Shown here piece after piece: positions 27,501 through 35,700 of a stretch of 64,000 nt of DNA (positions are counted from its first letter, which is position 1; every line of letters begins with the position of its first letter). A program made the translations under genes and the position numbers. A model generated the notes under the pieces. It was not told the origin of the DNA and did not search any database. It worked only from the letters and a program-made list of their open reading frames with translations. The DNA is taken from contig OY760143.1 in the NCBI GenBank assembly GCA_963663245.1, forward strand, positions 1,984,001 through 2,048,000, in the 5' to 3' direction. Source of the DNA: JAFGVL01 sp963663245 (GTDB lineage: Bacteria; Bacteroidota; Bacteroidia; Bacteroidales; Paludibacteraceae).

Positions 27501-30500
27501 ATGCCTGCTGGTAGTTCTGCATTGCGCGTAGGTAGAAACCTAGGGGATTATGATAATGGATTAGAAATCGATTTAGTTGATGGTTGTGGCCAAGTAACGG
27601 TTAAGTGGTGTTCAAATGGTTATCGTAAAATTAGAATTTCTGATGATGCAGCAAACACTTATGAACAATCAGCTAGTTTCTTACCTGGAGGTATTTGCTA
27701 CACTACATCTACAGTAATCAACACAGAAGATGACATTGATTTAAACATTGAATTTCTTGGACCTGACACTGCTTTATTATCTACTATTTATTATCTAGAA
27801 ATAACACCGTACGACCCTGAATTAAAAAGTAGTGCTAAAAACATCCTTTCTTTTTCAACAGACGCAACTACTGAAGATGTACGAATTTATGACGATGCTA
27901 TTTTTATTAGTGTAGATGCAGGTGCCGATTTAGCTGATATAACACCAGACGCAATAACGGTATCTCCATTCGCATCTGTTAGTCCGGCACAAGACATTGC
28001 TCAAGATTTCAGTTCTGGAGCAGTAGTTTATACTGTAACTGCTCAGGATGGAACGACTAAAGACTACGATGTGTTCGTAGAATTTGAAACAACTTATACT
28101 GGAGACTATGAAAATACGATTGAGGTAGAAGTTGACATGAATGAAACAGATCAAATATTAGAAGTATTAGAAATATCGAATAGTGCTTGTGTAGTACCTG
28201 TTACAGGTAATGGAGGCAACTATGTTATTCACTTCTTAAATGGTGATGATGTTCCTGATGGTGGTTATCAGATTGGAGGATTATCTGAAGTTTGTATCGG
28301 TTCTACTGTATGCTACAGTTTAACAAATGCTCCCGAAACGAACAACCCTAGTTATAACTGGAAGATTTTTGGAGACAATGTCTCTGTATTTACTTTAGTT
28401 GGTGCAACAGGGACATTAGATACCAGTGGAACTACAGATACATTAACAGTAAATGAGTCATTAGAAGAACTTTGTATGCAAGCTCCTGATGAAATAACTA
28501 CTGCAGAATTAGAAATTGTAATTCAAGTTCGTTTTGACCCTCTTTGTTCTGAAGCAGAAGGATCTTCAGATTTTGAAATTAATGTAACCGAAGATGCCCC
28601 TCCTGCAGTAACGGCATTAGAAGCAAGCTGTGTTAATAATGGTTTACTTACAGTAACGGCAAATGGTGCTGGAGCAGGTGCAACTACATATAACTGGACA
28701 CTTAATCCAACAAAAACTATTGTTTCTCAAACAGATAGTACAGTAGTCTTGAACGTAGGAACTACAGACCTAGATTTGGCTGCAGCGGTAGTGGTACAGA
28801 ATGGATGTGGTGTTACCCCTGCAACAGGAGAAATTGACATTGATTATGCAACACAAACTTCTACTTGGAATGGTAGTGTTAATGGAGATTGGAATGATCC
28901 TGATAACTGGAATGGTCGTGTTCCAACAGCATGTACAAATGTGATTATCCCGGATGTTAATGTCGGTAGTGTTGCTTATCCAACAATTAGTACTACAGGA
29001 ACATGTAACTATATTACTTTCCAACCAGGTGGTGCTATTAAAGGAATTGATAAGTTGACGTATGCTAAAGCCTTTGTTAAAATCTCATGCGAGCGTGACC
29101 ATTGGTACACCTTAACTGCACCACTAAAAGAAATGTACTCTGGTGATTACTATTTCAATGGTGCTCCTGAAGCATATATGAAATTATTTAACACAACGAG
29201 TCCTGATGCTTTTGGCCCGGACATTACCTATGAAGGTAAGTTTACTCGAGCATTTAGATCTTTAGATGTTGATCTAACACCAGGATCAGGATTTGCATTT
29301 AAAGTGTCTGAAAAAACTTGGGACTACCCAAATGGTTCATCAAATACTTCTACTGATAAAGCTATAACATTCCCTAGAATGAATAATGACAGTTCTTTAT
29401 TAACCTCATATGTTCCTTATAGCTCATTTAGTGGTATGCCATATACATTTGTCACATCAACAGTAACTAAAACTGCTGATGCATATAGATTTGCTATGGA
29501 AGAAGCTGATAGCTCATGGGTAGACATAGACATTACTTTAGATGCTGGGTTAAGTCTAATAGGTAACCCAATGATGACTCACTTAGATATTGATCAGTTC
29601 TTAACGGACAATACCTCTACATTAACAGAAGAAATTTACGTTTGGAATGGAAGCTCTTATCAAACATACTCTAGTGGAGACTGGGATATTCCTGGTGGAC
29701 ATTACATTGCACCTATGCAATCATTTGTTGTAAATTCAGCTGCTGGAGGTGATATTACTTTTGATATTAGTGCTCATTTTGATGCTGATGACAATTCAAG
29801 TGCACTACGTGCCACTGAAGCAATTAAAGAAGAAATGCTATTTGTAAAAGCAACGAAAGATGGTAAAACAACGGGGACTGTTATTACAAATAACAATAAG
29901 GCCTATAATAATTTTGATGGACGTGATATATTTAAACTATTTACACCTTTAACTGAAGTTGCAGATATTTATAGTATGTCAGAAGGGTATGCTTTAGCAT
30001 TCAATAAATTTAATGAATATCCATACACCACTCCATTAGGAATTAAAACAGACCAATATGGAAAAGTAAAACTAAATTTCCAAGGAGCTGAGAGTTTTGC
30101 AGATGTCAATGTTTATTTAATTAACTCTTTTACAGGAGAAAAAGTAAACCTTAAGGAAACTGCTGACTACGAAGTAGACTTAACTGATGAAAATGCAAAA
30201 GGAACTCTATTTGTTGAATTTAGGAAAGCTGAAGTTGTAAAAGACAATACTATTACAACTAGCAGTTCTGATGACGTACAAGTATTTACTAAAAACAACA
30301 ATACCATTAGAGTTATTTCATCTCCTTCAAATCCAATAAAAGACGTAACAATAATGGATGAAGTAGGTAGAATTTTAATCCGCAGCAAAAACCTTGATGT
30401 TAACCTATATGACAGAACTCTGAACAGTGGAAGTAAAGTAGTTTTAGTAAGAGTAGTTACTGAAAATAGCGTTAAAATGGTAAAAGTATTAATTAAATAA
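21510..30500 (+). CDS. Giant T9SS-exported multidomain surface protein (2,996 aa)
   Basis: The start at 21510 gives a long basic N-terminus before the signal peptide core (SFLSVFTAFLISTQNINA); the ATG at 21558 is an alternative. In order I see these parts. A jelly-roll-like domain comes first (about residues 45-290). A DUF1533-like segment follows (TWRAAVTGITVDGTPYTSAD, about 320). Then come FN3-like domains and five related FN3-like modules (bases 23718-26120, each with TYTANT..GSGT.IG and Y.FKAY). Next are an SbsA-type Ig domain (TLTFDPANSATGV), an ASPM/HYDIN-like domain (ITLSTNDPD-type ending) and a 'GDWNDPDNWNGRVP' segment. A C-terminal type A-like sorting domain of about 70 residues closes it. 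It is probably secreted by T9SS and anchored on the surface as an adhesin or glycan binder. No enzyme motif is seen. Confidence 0.88.
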   Translation: MKATTTYNTNPLKKANMKRFYLKKYISFLSVFTAFLISTQNINAQTVVYSQDFDAATVVTYTANTVVDIDVTDGNNIVGNTAASQVTSIYCLNKSSAGIGINDATYPGIFRAYVNNNMPWSIVKTTDFSATAPTILQIEFDLWWDILSSSSGAGIEFAIGNGFSESITTTNPADGDVHSGFTIDNSSTSRVCEYGRYGSSYDYNSTGVTQETSQTYTWIINNSGSDFDYDDPAGGTQTLANDTWDLWIGTTLWVDGVAATTGAIDMQNLYIGSWANKKHEARIDNFVVTDLTASAGSASPTLAAAGSQTVDDDFDITFTDDATWRAAVTGITVDGTPYTSADYTLTAASLVLSTADITELQTAGSHEIIVLATGYTDADVTQTNIAGADHHLSITTEPTAPAVNGGALGTTSVVEILDQYNNLTTSTANITAAVGAGTWTIGGTVTVAASAGSASFSTLTATAAGSVTGATITYSSGALTDDTSSTFDIPAPASAPTVTTTAASNETDTGADSGGNVTNDGGASVTARGVVYSTSANPTTGDSYTTDGTGTGAFSSTISGLSASTTYYYRAYATNGVGTSYGSESSFTTAAAPTTVAYTYVWKTGQTACESGEDQSSNVTDLEPEITITGDGSYSTNSSLNITAAAEVITFTTTKDIDEICFYGKIEMASIDYSYDNSSWTTLNSTDTGNDATYTFTSIPAGTKTFYLKQTLTGGLYLRNSTFTLKNCTPGEPTTEPSGTPSFSSTTETSTTWGTFTDDASANTTVIFCRAGSAAGDPTDDVTYTANTVFGSGTQIGTTGWYCVYSGAASGTSVTVTGLTGTTAYYFKAYSLNECGADLDYYTGATLDGNTTTTGCIAPSGQATGSPTFSSTTTTATTWGTITQAATADNTVIFCREGASAAGDPADATTYSASTDWSSKGTQIGTTGWYCVYAGTAGSPSVTMSNLSEGTAYYFKAYSYNDCSSSPLYYTTSPIAGNTTTCTTPTTQVGAVSFASVADTQMDVDVASDGNGDKILIIAHSGGAVDTDPSDGTTYTANTAFGSGTLIGTGNYVVYAGVAASLPVTVTGLTASTTYHFAAYAYNDCGSDPQYKSADEETGSQATSATPASTCTEIDATTSVVGDWQTTYESGNAGEFSVDLVGDYLTNTTLCNVTGQDVARIDASGSEWLEVYVPAGFPTIESATFNISGNSSGTSDYINIIACCDETPFNTSKVTDTLEVHFTGYDQACVDREVTFPTGTKSFRMYRRVAWTEGSPYSTVGSGTNIGTGQTNRIGYMEVCVLGACNEPSTQVGAVSFPAAGESQLGLDLASFGDGDSIIVLAHNGAAVDANPVSSTTYDDDLTFGNGDEIGSGNFVVFKGDAGDFPISITGLSASTTYHFAAYAYQGCPGDPQYKTDDDGEVGSEATIAACDPPTSAPQGSPTFTSTTTTSTTWGSFSDAADADATIVFIRESSSAVGVPADGTTYTASTDWDSKGTQIGTTGWYCIYNGSASSASINLSNLSTGTYYYVKAYSYNSCGGFPEYYSGDNIGDNEQTIIQTCTYIPSAANSGTSYDYGDYTMYFSSTATSYTSASVSTSTSNTCGTADERYYMKNLVVYLENTAASEIILQGQQDYDVDITSVYTSSTLGGTYTAVGSFTNNGYSGSSCGTLGISNVSLSQGTYVLLSFGGSDEFRLSGICITVAPDEQEPTLTFDPANSATGVLLDAELTITANEALYLYDPSGPSFTELTTATLAGMSDGDISDYMVLVDVAANDTLDATYSIDGTGTIITVVPDAEFTYSKQYKLSIRNFADANDNFSASTQYAQFTARPTPAPEIKIELVSTDANVADDGDVNMGTVIGGTTIDKTFRIINTALLDDLNFTGVSAFTTGTKYAFVGDDPYDNTPLAAGDTVEFTVRFTPGVTAGTYTDILTISTNDPDEATFTINLSGGKAAFVLPYRYESALTSPVYTTEALYQDYTNLSDIPGEITLNGNSAIVEDVNYYEAYNVFQVEGNCMPAGSSALRVGRNLGDYDNGLEIDLVDGCGQVTVKWCSNGYRKIRISDDAANTYEQSASFLPGGICYTTSTVINTEDDIDLNIEFLGPDTALLSTIYYLEITPYDPELKSSAKNILSFSTDATTEDVRIYDDAIFISVDAGADLADITPDAITVSPFASVSPAQDIAQDFSSGAVVYTVTAQDGTTKDYDVFVEFETTYTGDYENTIEVEVDMNETDQILEVLEISNSACVVPVTGNGGNYVIHFLNGDDVPDGGYQIGGLSEVCIGSTVCYSLTNAPETNNPSYNWKIFGDNVSVFTLVGATGTLDTSGTTDTLTVNESLEELCMQAPDEITTAELEIVIQVRFDPLCSEAEGSSDFEINVTEDAPPAVTALEASCVNNGLLTVTANGAGAGATTYNWTLNPTKTIVSQTDSTVVLNVGTTDLDLAAAVVVQNGCGVTPATGEIDIDYATQTSTWNGSVNGDWNDPDNWNGRVPTACTNVIIPDVNVGSVAYPTISTTGTCNYITFQPGGAIKGIDKLTYAKAFVKISCERDHWYTLTAPLKEMYSGDYYFNGAPEAYMKLFNTTSPDAFGPDITYEGKFTRAFRSLDVDLTPGSGFAFKVSEKTWDYPNGSSNTSTDKAITFPRMNNDSSLLTSYVPYSSFSGMPYTFVTSTVTKTADAYRFAMEEADSSWVDIDITLDAGLSLIGNPMMTHLDIDQFLTDNTSTLTEEIYVWNGSSYQTYSSGDWDIPGGHYIAPMQSFVVNSAAGGDITFDISAHFDADDNSSALRATEAIKEEMLFVKATKDGKTTGTVITNNNKAYNNFDGRDIFKLFTPLTEVADIYSMSEGYALAFNKFNEYPYTTPLGIKTDQYGKVKLNFQGAESFADVNVYLINSFTGEKVNLKETADYEVDLTDENAKGTLFVEFRKAEVVKDNTITTSSSDDVQVFTKNNNTIRVISSPSNPIKDVTIMDEVGRILIRSKNLDVNLYDRTLNSGSKVVLVRVVTENSVKMVKVLIK
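23718..26120 (+). repeat. Five diverged FN3-like coding modules
   Basis: Modules begin near 23718, 24082, 24454, 25363 and 25740. Three share TTWG...IGTTGWYC.Y and two share TQVGAVSF...STTYHFAAYAY. A non-repeated β-rich segment (about 24840-25360) separates the third from the fourth. They are diverged at DNA level. Confidence 0.7.
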
Positions 30501-30515
30501 AGAGATTTTTATGTA

Positions 30516-30550
30516 ATATATGGGGCAGTTTTAAAAACTGTTCCATATAT
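30516..30550 (+). terminator. Hairpin after the 2,996-aa gene, overlapping the next promoter
   Basis: ATATATGGGGCAGTTTT (30516-30532) pairs with AAAACTGTTCCATATAT (30534-30550) with two G·T pairs. The 3' arm contains most of the −7 box TATATTTG (30546-30553) of the following gene. Confidence 0.65.
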
Positions 30551-30553
30551 TTG
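30546..30553 (+). promoter_or_regulatory. −7 promoter element for first small surface gene
   Basis: TATATTTG matches TAnnTTTG and lies 16 bp before the TTG start at 30570, implying a very short leader. Confidence 0.5.
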
Positions 30554-30569
30554 CATAAAATTAAAGGAT

Positions 30570-31070
30570 TTGGGTAAATTAACAGATAAAATATTATTAG
30601 GATTATTATTATTAATAGTCACTCCTATTTGCATAACTGCAGCATCATTACCACAACAAGGGGCTGGAAGCTCTAATGGTTATTATAATGGTTCAGGATC
30701 AGTGACTCAACCTATCCTACAACGACAAATAAAGGACTTAAGTGCACCTACTGATGGTGTAGGAGGCTGGACATTAAACGATCAATCCCCAGTTGTTCCT
30801 TATGAATTTTGGACTAACTCAGGATATGCAGATGGTTTTCTTGCAGGAGATACAATAATATATGGACTTGATTCTATTAGCTTATGGGAAGGCTCATATT
30901 GGGGATTTCTAGAGATGACAATGATTAATGATGACGGAAATGATTCTCCCCTAGGAGCATTTGAATACTTTTCACAAGCATCTCCACTTAGTGATGGGAT
31001 ATATCCCTTGCTTATATTAGTAAGCTTATATGGTTTTATAAAAACAAGAAAAAAAAAGACACTTAAATAA
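30570..31070 (+). CDS. Small secreted protein with ASLP N-terminus and tripartite C-terminal anchor (1 of 3)
   Basis: The 166-residue frame starts at TTG; no ATG is available before the signal peptide. The signal core is LLGLLLLIVTPICITA, followed by ASLP, which the two next genes also have at the same place. The mature part is Gly/Ser-rich with no known domain (WTLNDQSPVVPYEFWTNSGY...). The C-terminus has the form Pro-Leu-Ser-Asp-Gly, a hydrophobic stretch YPLLILVSLYGFI, then a basic tail KTRKKK. This Pro / helix / basic layout is that of sorting or anchoring signals (LPxTG, PEP-CTERM and the like), though none of those exact motifs is present. It probably sits in a membrane or is processed there. 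Function unknown. Confidence 0.75.
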   Translation: MGKLTDKILLGLLLLIVTPICITAASLPQQGAGSSNGYYNGSGSVTQPILQRQIKDLSAPTDGVGGWTLNDQSPVVPYEFWTNSGYADGFLAGDTIIYGLDSISLWEGSYWGFLEMTMINDDGNDSPLGAFEYFSQASPLSDGIYPLLILVSLYGFIKTRKKKTLK

Positions 31071-31083
31071 GTGTCTTTTTTTT
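31051..31083 (+). terminator. Intrinsic terminator after first small surface gene
   Basis: AAAAAAAGACACTT (31051-31064) pairs with AAGTGTCTTTTTTTT (from 31069) around AAAT. It overlaps the stop codon. Confidence 0.85.
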
Positions 31084-31266
31084 AAGTAGAGGTTTTGAAT
31101 CTATTATATAATTTCATGTTCTATAAGAAATAAAACATCTTAAAAAAACTTGCTCTTTCAAGATATTTTTATTATATTAAAGCTTTGTATTTAAAGCAAG
31201 AGAAACACAACTAATACCTTATTATAGAAACACTTTACGAAGTACCTAAGTCTAATTTATCGAGAA

Positions 31267-31710
31267 ATGTTTGCCTATAGACTGAAAATATTATTCATTT
31301 GCTCGTTTATACTTATATCATATAATTTAACCGCAGCATCTTTGCCTTCTGTTTCTTATGGACAGGAACAGTTTGAAGGTTTCCCTGACCAATTTAACAT
31401 ACAACCTATTTTAGGAGCAATTGATCCTGATGCTCCATATATGAGTGTTGGAGATCCCTGTCCTTGTCCTCCAGCTTTAGGAGGTCCATGTGGAGGAACA
31501 CTTATAGTAGACCCTTTTGATGGAGATGGCTTAACCTGTGACAACCCAACATGCCCATGCGGTTATTATGTTACTGGAGCTTGGATAGACGGTATGTTTC
31601 TTGGCTTCCCTATTCCAATTGATAATAACATCTTTATATTGCTATTATTTAGTCTTTTATATCTTACTTGGCTTACTATTAAAAGAAAAAATAGAGCAAT
31701 TCAATACTGA
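31267..31710 (+). CDS. Small secreted six-cysteine protein with ASLP N-terminus and C-terminal anchor (2 of 3)
   Basis: The 147-residue protein has a signal peptide (MFAYRLKILFICSFILIS...) ending before ASLP. The mature core holds GDPCPCPP, then a Cys at GPC, then LIVDPFDGDGLTC, NPTCPCGYYVTGAW and FLGFPIP. All six Cys are conserved in the next gene. The C-terminus is PIPIDNN, a hydrophobic helix (IFILLLFSLLYLTWL) and a basic tail IKRKNR. Cys spacing suggests disulfides or a metal site in an extracytoplasmic domain. It is a paralogue of the following gene over almost the whole length. No promoter box is obvious in the 196-bp gap upstream. I do not recognise the family. Confidence 0.8.
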   Translation: MFAYRLKILFICSFILISYNLTAASLPSVSYGQEQFEGFPDQFNIQPILGAIDPDAPYMSVGDPCPCPPALGGPCGGTLIVDPFDGDGLTCDNPTCPCGYYVTGAWIDGMFLGFPIPIDNNIFILLLFSLLYLTWLTIKRKNRAIQY

Positions 31711-31794
31711 TTTCAGTAAAATACCCTTTTATTGTTTAGTTATCATATAATTTAATAACACATTATACTCACAAGAATCACAAGTGTTTTTTTG

Positions 31795-31802
31795 TATCTT
31801 TG
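31795..31802 (+). promoter_or_regulatory. −7 promoter element for third small surface gene
   Basis: TATCTTTG matches TAnnTTTG, 18 bp before the ATG at 31821 and 63 bp before the alternative TTG at 31866. Confidence 0.55.
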
Positions 31803-31820
31803 TGAAAATATTTATATAAC

Positions 31821-32411
31821 ATGGCATATAATATTAATGGCATGCTATTCGTTATTATTATTACTTTGATACAAAAACGAACAACATATTTATTAAAAGG
31901 ATTATTTATTGTTATTTTAATAATAAATTCTACTGTATTATTTGGAGCTTCTTTACCAAGTAACCCTTATCAGCATACTCAATTTAATAGCTTTCAAGAA
32001 CAAATACAAGCTAAAAACACTCAAGAAAGTCCATTTACAGAGGGATTTCAACAAAAAAAACAATTTAATAGCTTACTTTTAGCTACAGACCCAACAGCAC
32101 CTTATGCTAATTTGGGTGATCCTTGTCCTTGCACAATAGATTATCCAACTGTTGACCAGCCTGGATGGTCAGGATCATGTGCTGACAATGGGGGCGTATT
32201 AATAATTGACCCTTATGATAGTGATGGCTTAACTTGCAGCAACCCATGGTGCCCATGTCAATACTATGTAACAGGAACATGGAATGCAGGACAATTTTTA
32301 GGTTTCCCAATACCTTTAAACAACGAATACATTATCTTATTTATCTTAAGCTTGCTATACTCTAGCCTTTTAACATTTAGAAAACGAGTATATAAGCGTA
32401 TAAAAGAATAA
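31821..32411 (+). CDS. Small secreted six-cysteine protein with ASLP N-terminus and C-terminal anchor (3 of 3)
   Basis: The 196-residue frame from the ATG at 31821 has an unusual double hydrophobic N-terminus. A TTG start at 31866 would give a normal signal peptide (IQKRTTYLLKGLFIVILI...) whose length to ASLP matches the paralogue, so the start is uncertain. After ASLP comes a Gln/Asn-rich linker about 40 residues longer than in the paralogue. The shared six-Cys core follows: GDPCPCTI, SGSC, LIIDPYDSDGLTC, NPWCPCQYYVTGTW, FLGFPIP. The C-terminus is PIPLNNE, a helix (YIILFILSLLYSSLL) and basic FRKRVYK. It probably functions alongside its paralogue at the cell surface. Function unknown. Confidence 0.8.
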   Translation: MAYNINGMLFVIIITLIQKRTTYLLKGLFIVILIINSTVLFGASLPSNPYQHTQFNSFQEQIQAKNTQESPFTEGFQQKKQFNSLLLATDPTAPYANLGDPCPCTIDYPTVDQPGWSGSCADNGGVLIIDPYDSDGLTCSNPWCPCQYYVTGTWNAGQFLGFPIPLNNEYIILFILSLLYSSLLTFRKRVYKRIKE

Positions 32412-32793
32412 TTTCCTCCAAAATATTCTTATCTTTCTCTTTCAATTCTTCTTTCTAATAGGATGTTTCAAGAAAAGAACCTAGTATATATTATGCTACA
32501 TAACATATTTTAGAAATATTCTAATCTACAAGTACCATAAACAAACATATCTAAAGACTCTCAAAATTTTAACACGTCCACTCTTTAAAATTTTAACACT
32601 TTTCACACAATTTTTCTGTAAATTTATATGTTATACAATATGTAAAGCTAGGTGAAATGCGTCAAAATATCAAATGCAAGCCTTTTTACAACTAAGAAAA
32701 CTATTAATCTCACTAAATGTGAATAATATTTAAAATCATGTTAAATATTAACACACTGTAACACTGCATAATAAACAAACAAAAATAGACTAT
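32412..32793. other. Intergenic region upstream of the first pectate-lyase giant
   Basis: This 382-bp gap has no gene. It contains the exact 13-bp direct repeat AAAATTTTAACAC (32563-32575 and 32587-32599), a weak −7 box TAAATTTA (32619-32626), and TGCGTCAAAA (32658-32667) in a leader of about 160 nt. The same order and spacing recur before the second giant gene. Confidence 0.65.
32563..32667 (+). promoter_or_regulatory. Tandem TTTTAACAC sites, −7-like box and TGCGTCAAAA leader motif
   Basis: The TAACAC cores start at 32570 and 32594 (24 bp apart). The second starts 25 bp before TAAATTTA (32619-32626), where a −33 element would normally be. TGCGTCAAAA starts 39 bp after that box. The matching region before the next giant gene has cores 23 bp apart, 25 bp to TATTTTTG and 40 bp to TGCGTCAAAA. 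This conservation between otherwise different intergenic regions supports activator sites plus a leader element. Confidence 0.6.
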
Positions 32794-35700
32794 ATGAGAA
32801 CGCAAAAACTGCTTTTAATCGCTTTCTTTTTACTGAGTATTTTCACCACAAATGCTCAAACGTACAATTTCACTAGTCCTCCTGGACATGGTGCAGGAAC
32901 AACAGGTGGAGCTGGTCAAACTATTTATGTAGTTAATGGGGCTGGGTTTGCAGGAGCACTCGGTTCTAATAGGATTGTCATTCTAGAGGCTGGAGAAACA
33001 GCCACTATTTCTTACTATGACCTTAAAGAGAAATCAAATATAACCATACTTGGTCAAACGGGAGCTATACTAAAAGCCTCTGGTGGGGACTTAGGTGGAA
33101 CCTTTCGTATAAATAAATGTAATAACATTATTATGCGTAATCTTATCTTCCAAGGACCTGGCACAGGGAACAAGGATGATGACAACAATGATAATCTTAC
33201 TATCGAAAATAGTCATGGTGTATGGATTGACCACTGTGAATTTAGAGATGGAGCTGATGGAAACTGTGATATAAAAGCCGGATCATCAGACATATCAATG
33301 ACTTGGAATAAATTTTGGTACCCAAAAAATCTTACTGTAGATGGAGATTTACACCAATTTACGAACTTAGTTGGTTCTAGTGATGGTGATGATGGTGGAG
33401 ATCCAAACGATCGTTTTAATATGACCTGGCAATACAACTGGTGGAGCACGGGCTGTGCACAACGCATGCCTAGTTTAAGAAATTCTGAAGCTCACATTAT
33501 AAATAATTATTGGAACACTCCTGGTAACGATGTAGGTTTAATGGCTCGTTTAAATTCAAATATTTATGTGGAAGGTTGCTATTTTGACAATGTAGACTCT
33601 CCTATTGATGATGACAAATCAGTTAGTACTACACATTGTAATGTAAGACCTAGCAACGTTTTTGTTAGCTGCAGTGGTAACCAGGCTTCTATTAATGGAT
33701 CAAATGGCGCTCCAGGCTATGCCTATGAATTAACTGATGCTACTGTAGCCAGAGATGCTATCATAAGTGCTTGTGGTGCAGGTGCTACTTTAGAGATTAC
33801 CACAACTGCTGTTGTTTCATCTGGCTGTGCTGGTCCACTTTTAAATTTAACATCAGGAACTGCAGATCAATCTGTTGTATCCGGTACAGCTATTACTCCT
33901 ATTGTGTATACTTGGGGTGGTACTGCAACAGGCGTAACAACAAGTGCTTTACCTACTGGCTTATCAGGATCAAATACTGGAGGAAATACTTACACTATAA
34001 CAGGAACTCCTACAGCAGGTGGCTCATTCACAGTTACAACAACTTCTCCTGACCCAGAAGTTTCTGAAACTGGATCTATAGCTTTAACTTTAGCTACTCC
34101 AACAGGAGTAACTGCTTCTGCAAGTGGAGTTGATGTAAATGTAAACTGGAATACAGTTGCTGGGGCAAGTGGATATGTAGTCAATTTATGTGTAGCAGGT
34201 TCTGGCATTGTAGACCAATGGGATTTCCAAGGTGCATGGACTATTGATGCAACAGATGAAGATGCAAATATAGTATTAGTAGATCCTGTTACTGACAACG
34301 AGAGATTTAGATATAATCCAACTACCTCTGATGATGAATTGGAATTTGAGGGTGGAGGAATAATTCCAGATACTGAGGGTCTTTTATTTACTCAGGCAGG
34401 AGGAGATAAACTAAGACTTGGATTTGGTCCAACAAGAAAAAGAATATACCTAAATGGAGAAGACATTACTGTAACTATTCCTTGTACAGCTGGCGATAAA
34501 GTTACTGTATTTGGTGAAGCTGGTAGTGGAACAGCTGTTGATAGAGGATTCTCTGTATCTAAGGCTACTTTAAACACTACCGAAAGCTCAAGTGAAATTA
34601 ATGCATCTGGTATCGTTACTGTAGCGGGTGTAGATGTAAATTGGGTATACGATGTAACTGGTACTGATATAGTTATCACTACTGTTACAGGAGGGATGAA
34701 TATATTTAGCATTACTGTTGAAGGTGCTGGTGGTGGAACTTGTACTACATACCCAGTTGCTGGTGGTGGAACTACTAGTTATACTATTAGTGGACTAGAT
34801 CCTACAACAGAATATACCTACCAAGTAAAAGCTGTTAATGGCACACCATCTCAAGACAGCCCTTATTCTACAGAACAATCTGTAACTACTGGTTTAGCAG
34901 GTCCTCCAGTAAATGCAACTATTTCAGCTGCAAACCCTGCTGGCTCAAACAATCAAACAGTAACAGTAAGCTTACCAATTACAACAATAAGCTATACTTA
35001 TACCGGTGCTTTTAACAATGTATCTTGGACAGGAACAGCAAGTGCTTCTACCCTTCCAACAGGCATAACAGTTGATAGCTCTACTCCAGGTACAGTTACA
35101 ATTAGCGGAACGCCATCTGTAATTGGCTCATATGGATTCACTGTTAATATTAATGGAACAAATGGTGGCTCACCGATTTCTGCTACTGGAACCATCAATG
35201 CTACTGCTCCAAATGCTTTAGATATTCCTTCTAACATTACTGCTACTCCTACTGGAACTACTGTAGCATTAGACTGGGACGATGTAACTGACGCAACAGG
35301 ATATGTGGTTAGTTTCTGTGAAACAGCTGGCGGTCCTGCTGCTGGAGATATTAATGCATTATTGGATGACGATAATGACTTAGGAGGATACTATGAATTA
35401 AGTTCTGGAGATAATTTATATACAGCTGCTTCTGTAGGAAATGATGCAACTTCTTGTAAACCATTAGGAGAAACAGGAACGGTGTATAGAACTGGATCCA
35501 TGAATGATCATCAACTTGAACTTGTAACAACTCCTTCAGTAACTACCATTAAAATAGGTGGTCGTTCTTCTGGAACCACTAGTGACAGATTTGTATCCTC
35601 GTATACTATTAATGGTGGCCCCACTTTAACTGCTGGTATTAGTGGTCAAATCACTGCTCAAGATTGTTCTACTGAGATTACAATTTCTGGACTCAGCTTA

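Noticed and set aside
32640..32793. Known riboswitch in the leader with TGCGTCAAAA
   Set aside because: The sequence does not match the core of the cyclic-di-GMP, cobalamin, TPP or other classes I can recall; kept only as an unnamed conserved motif.
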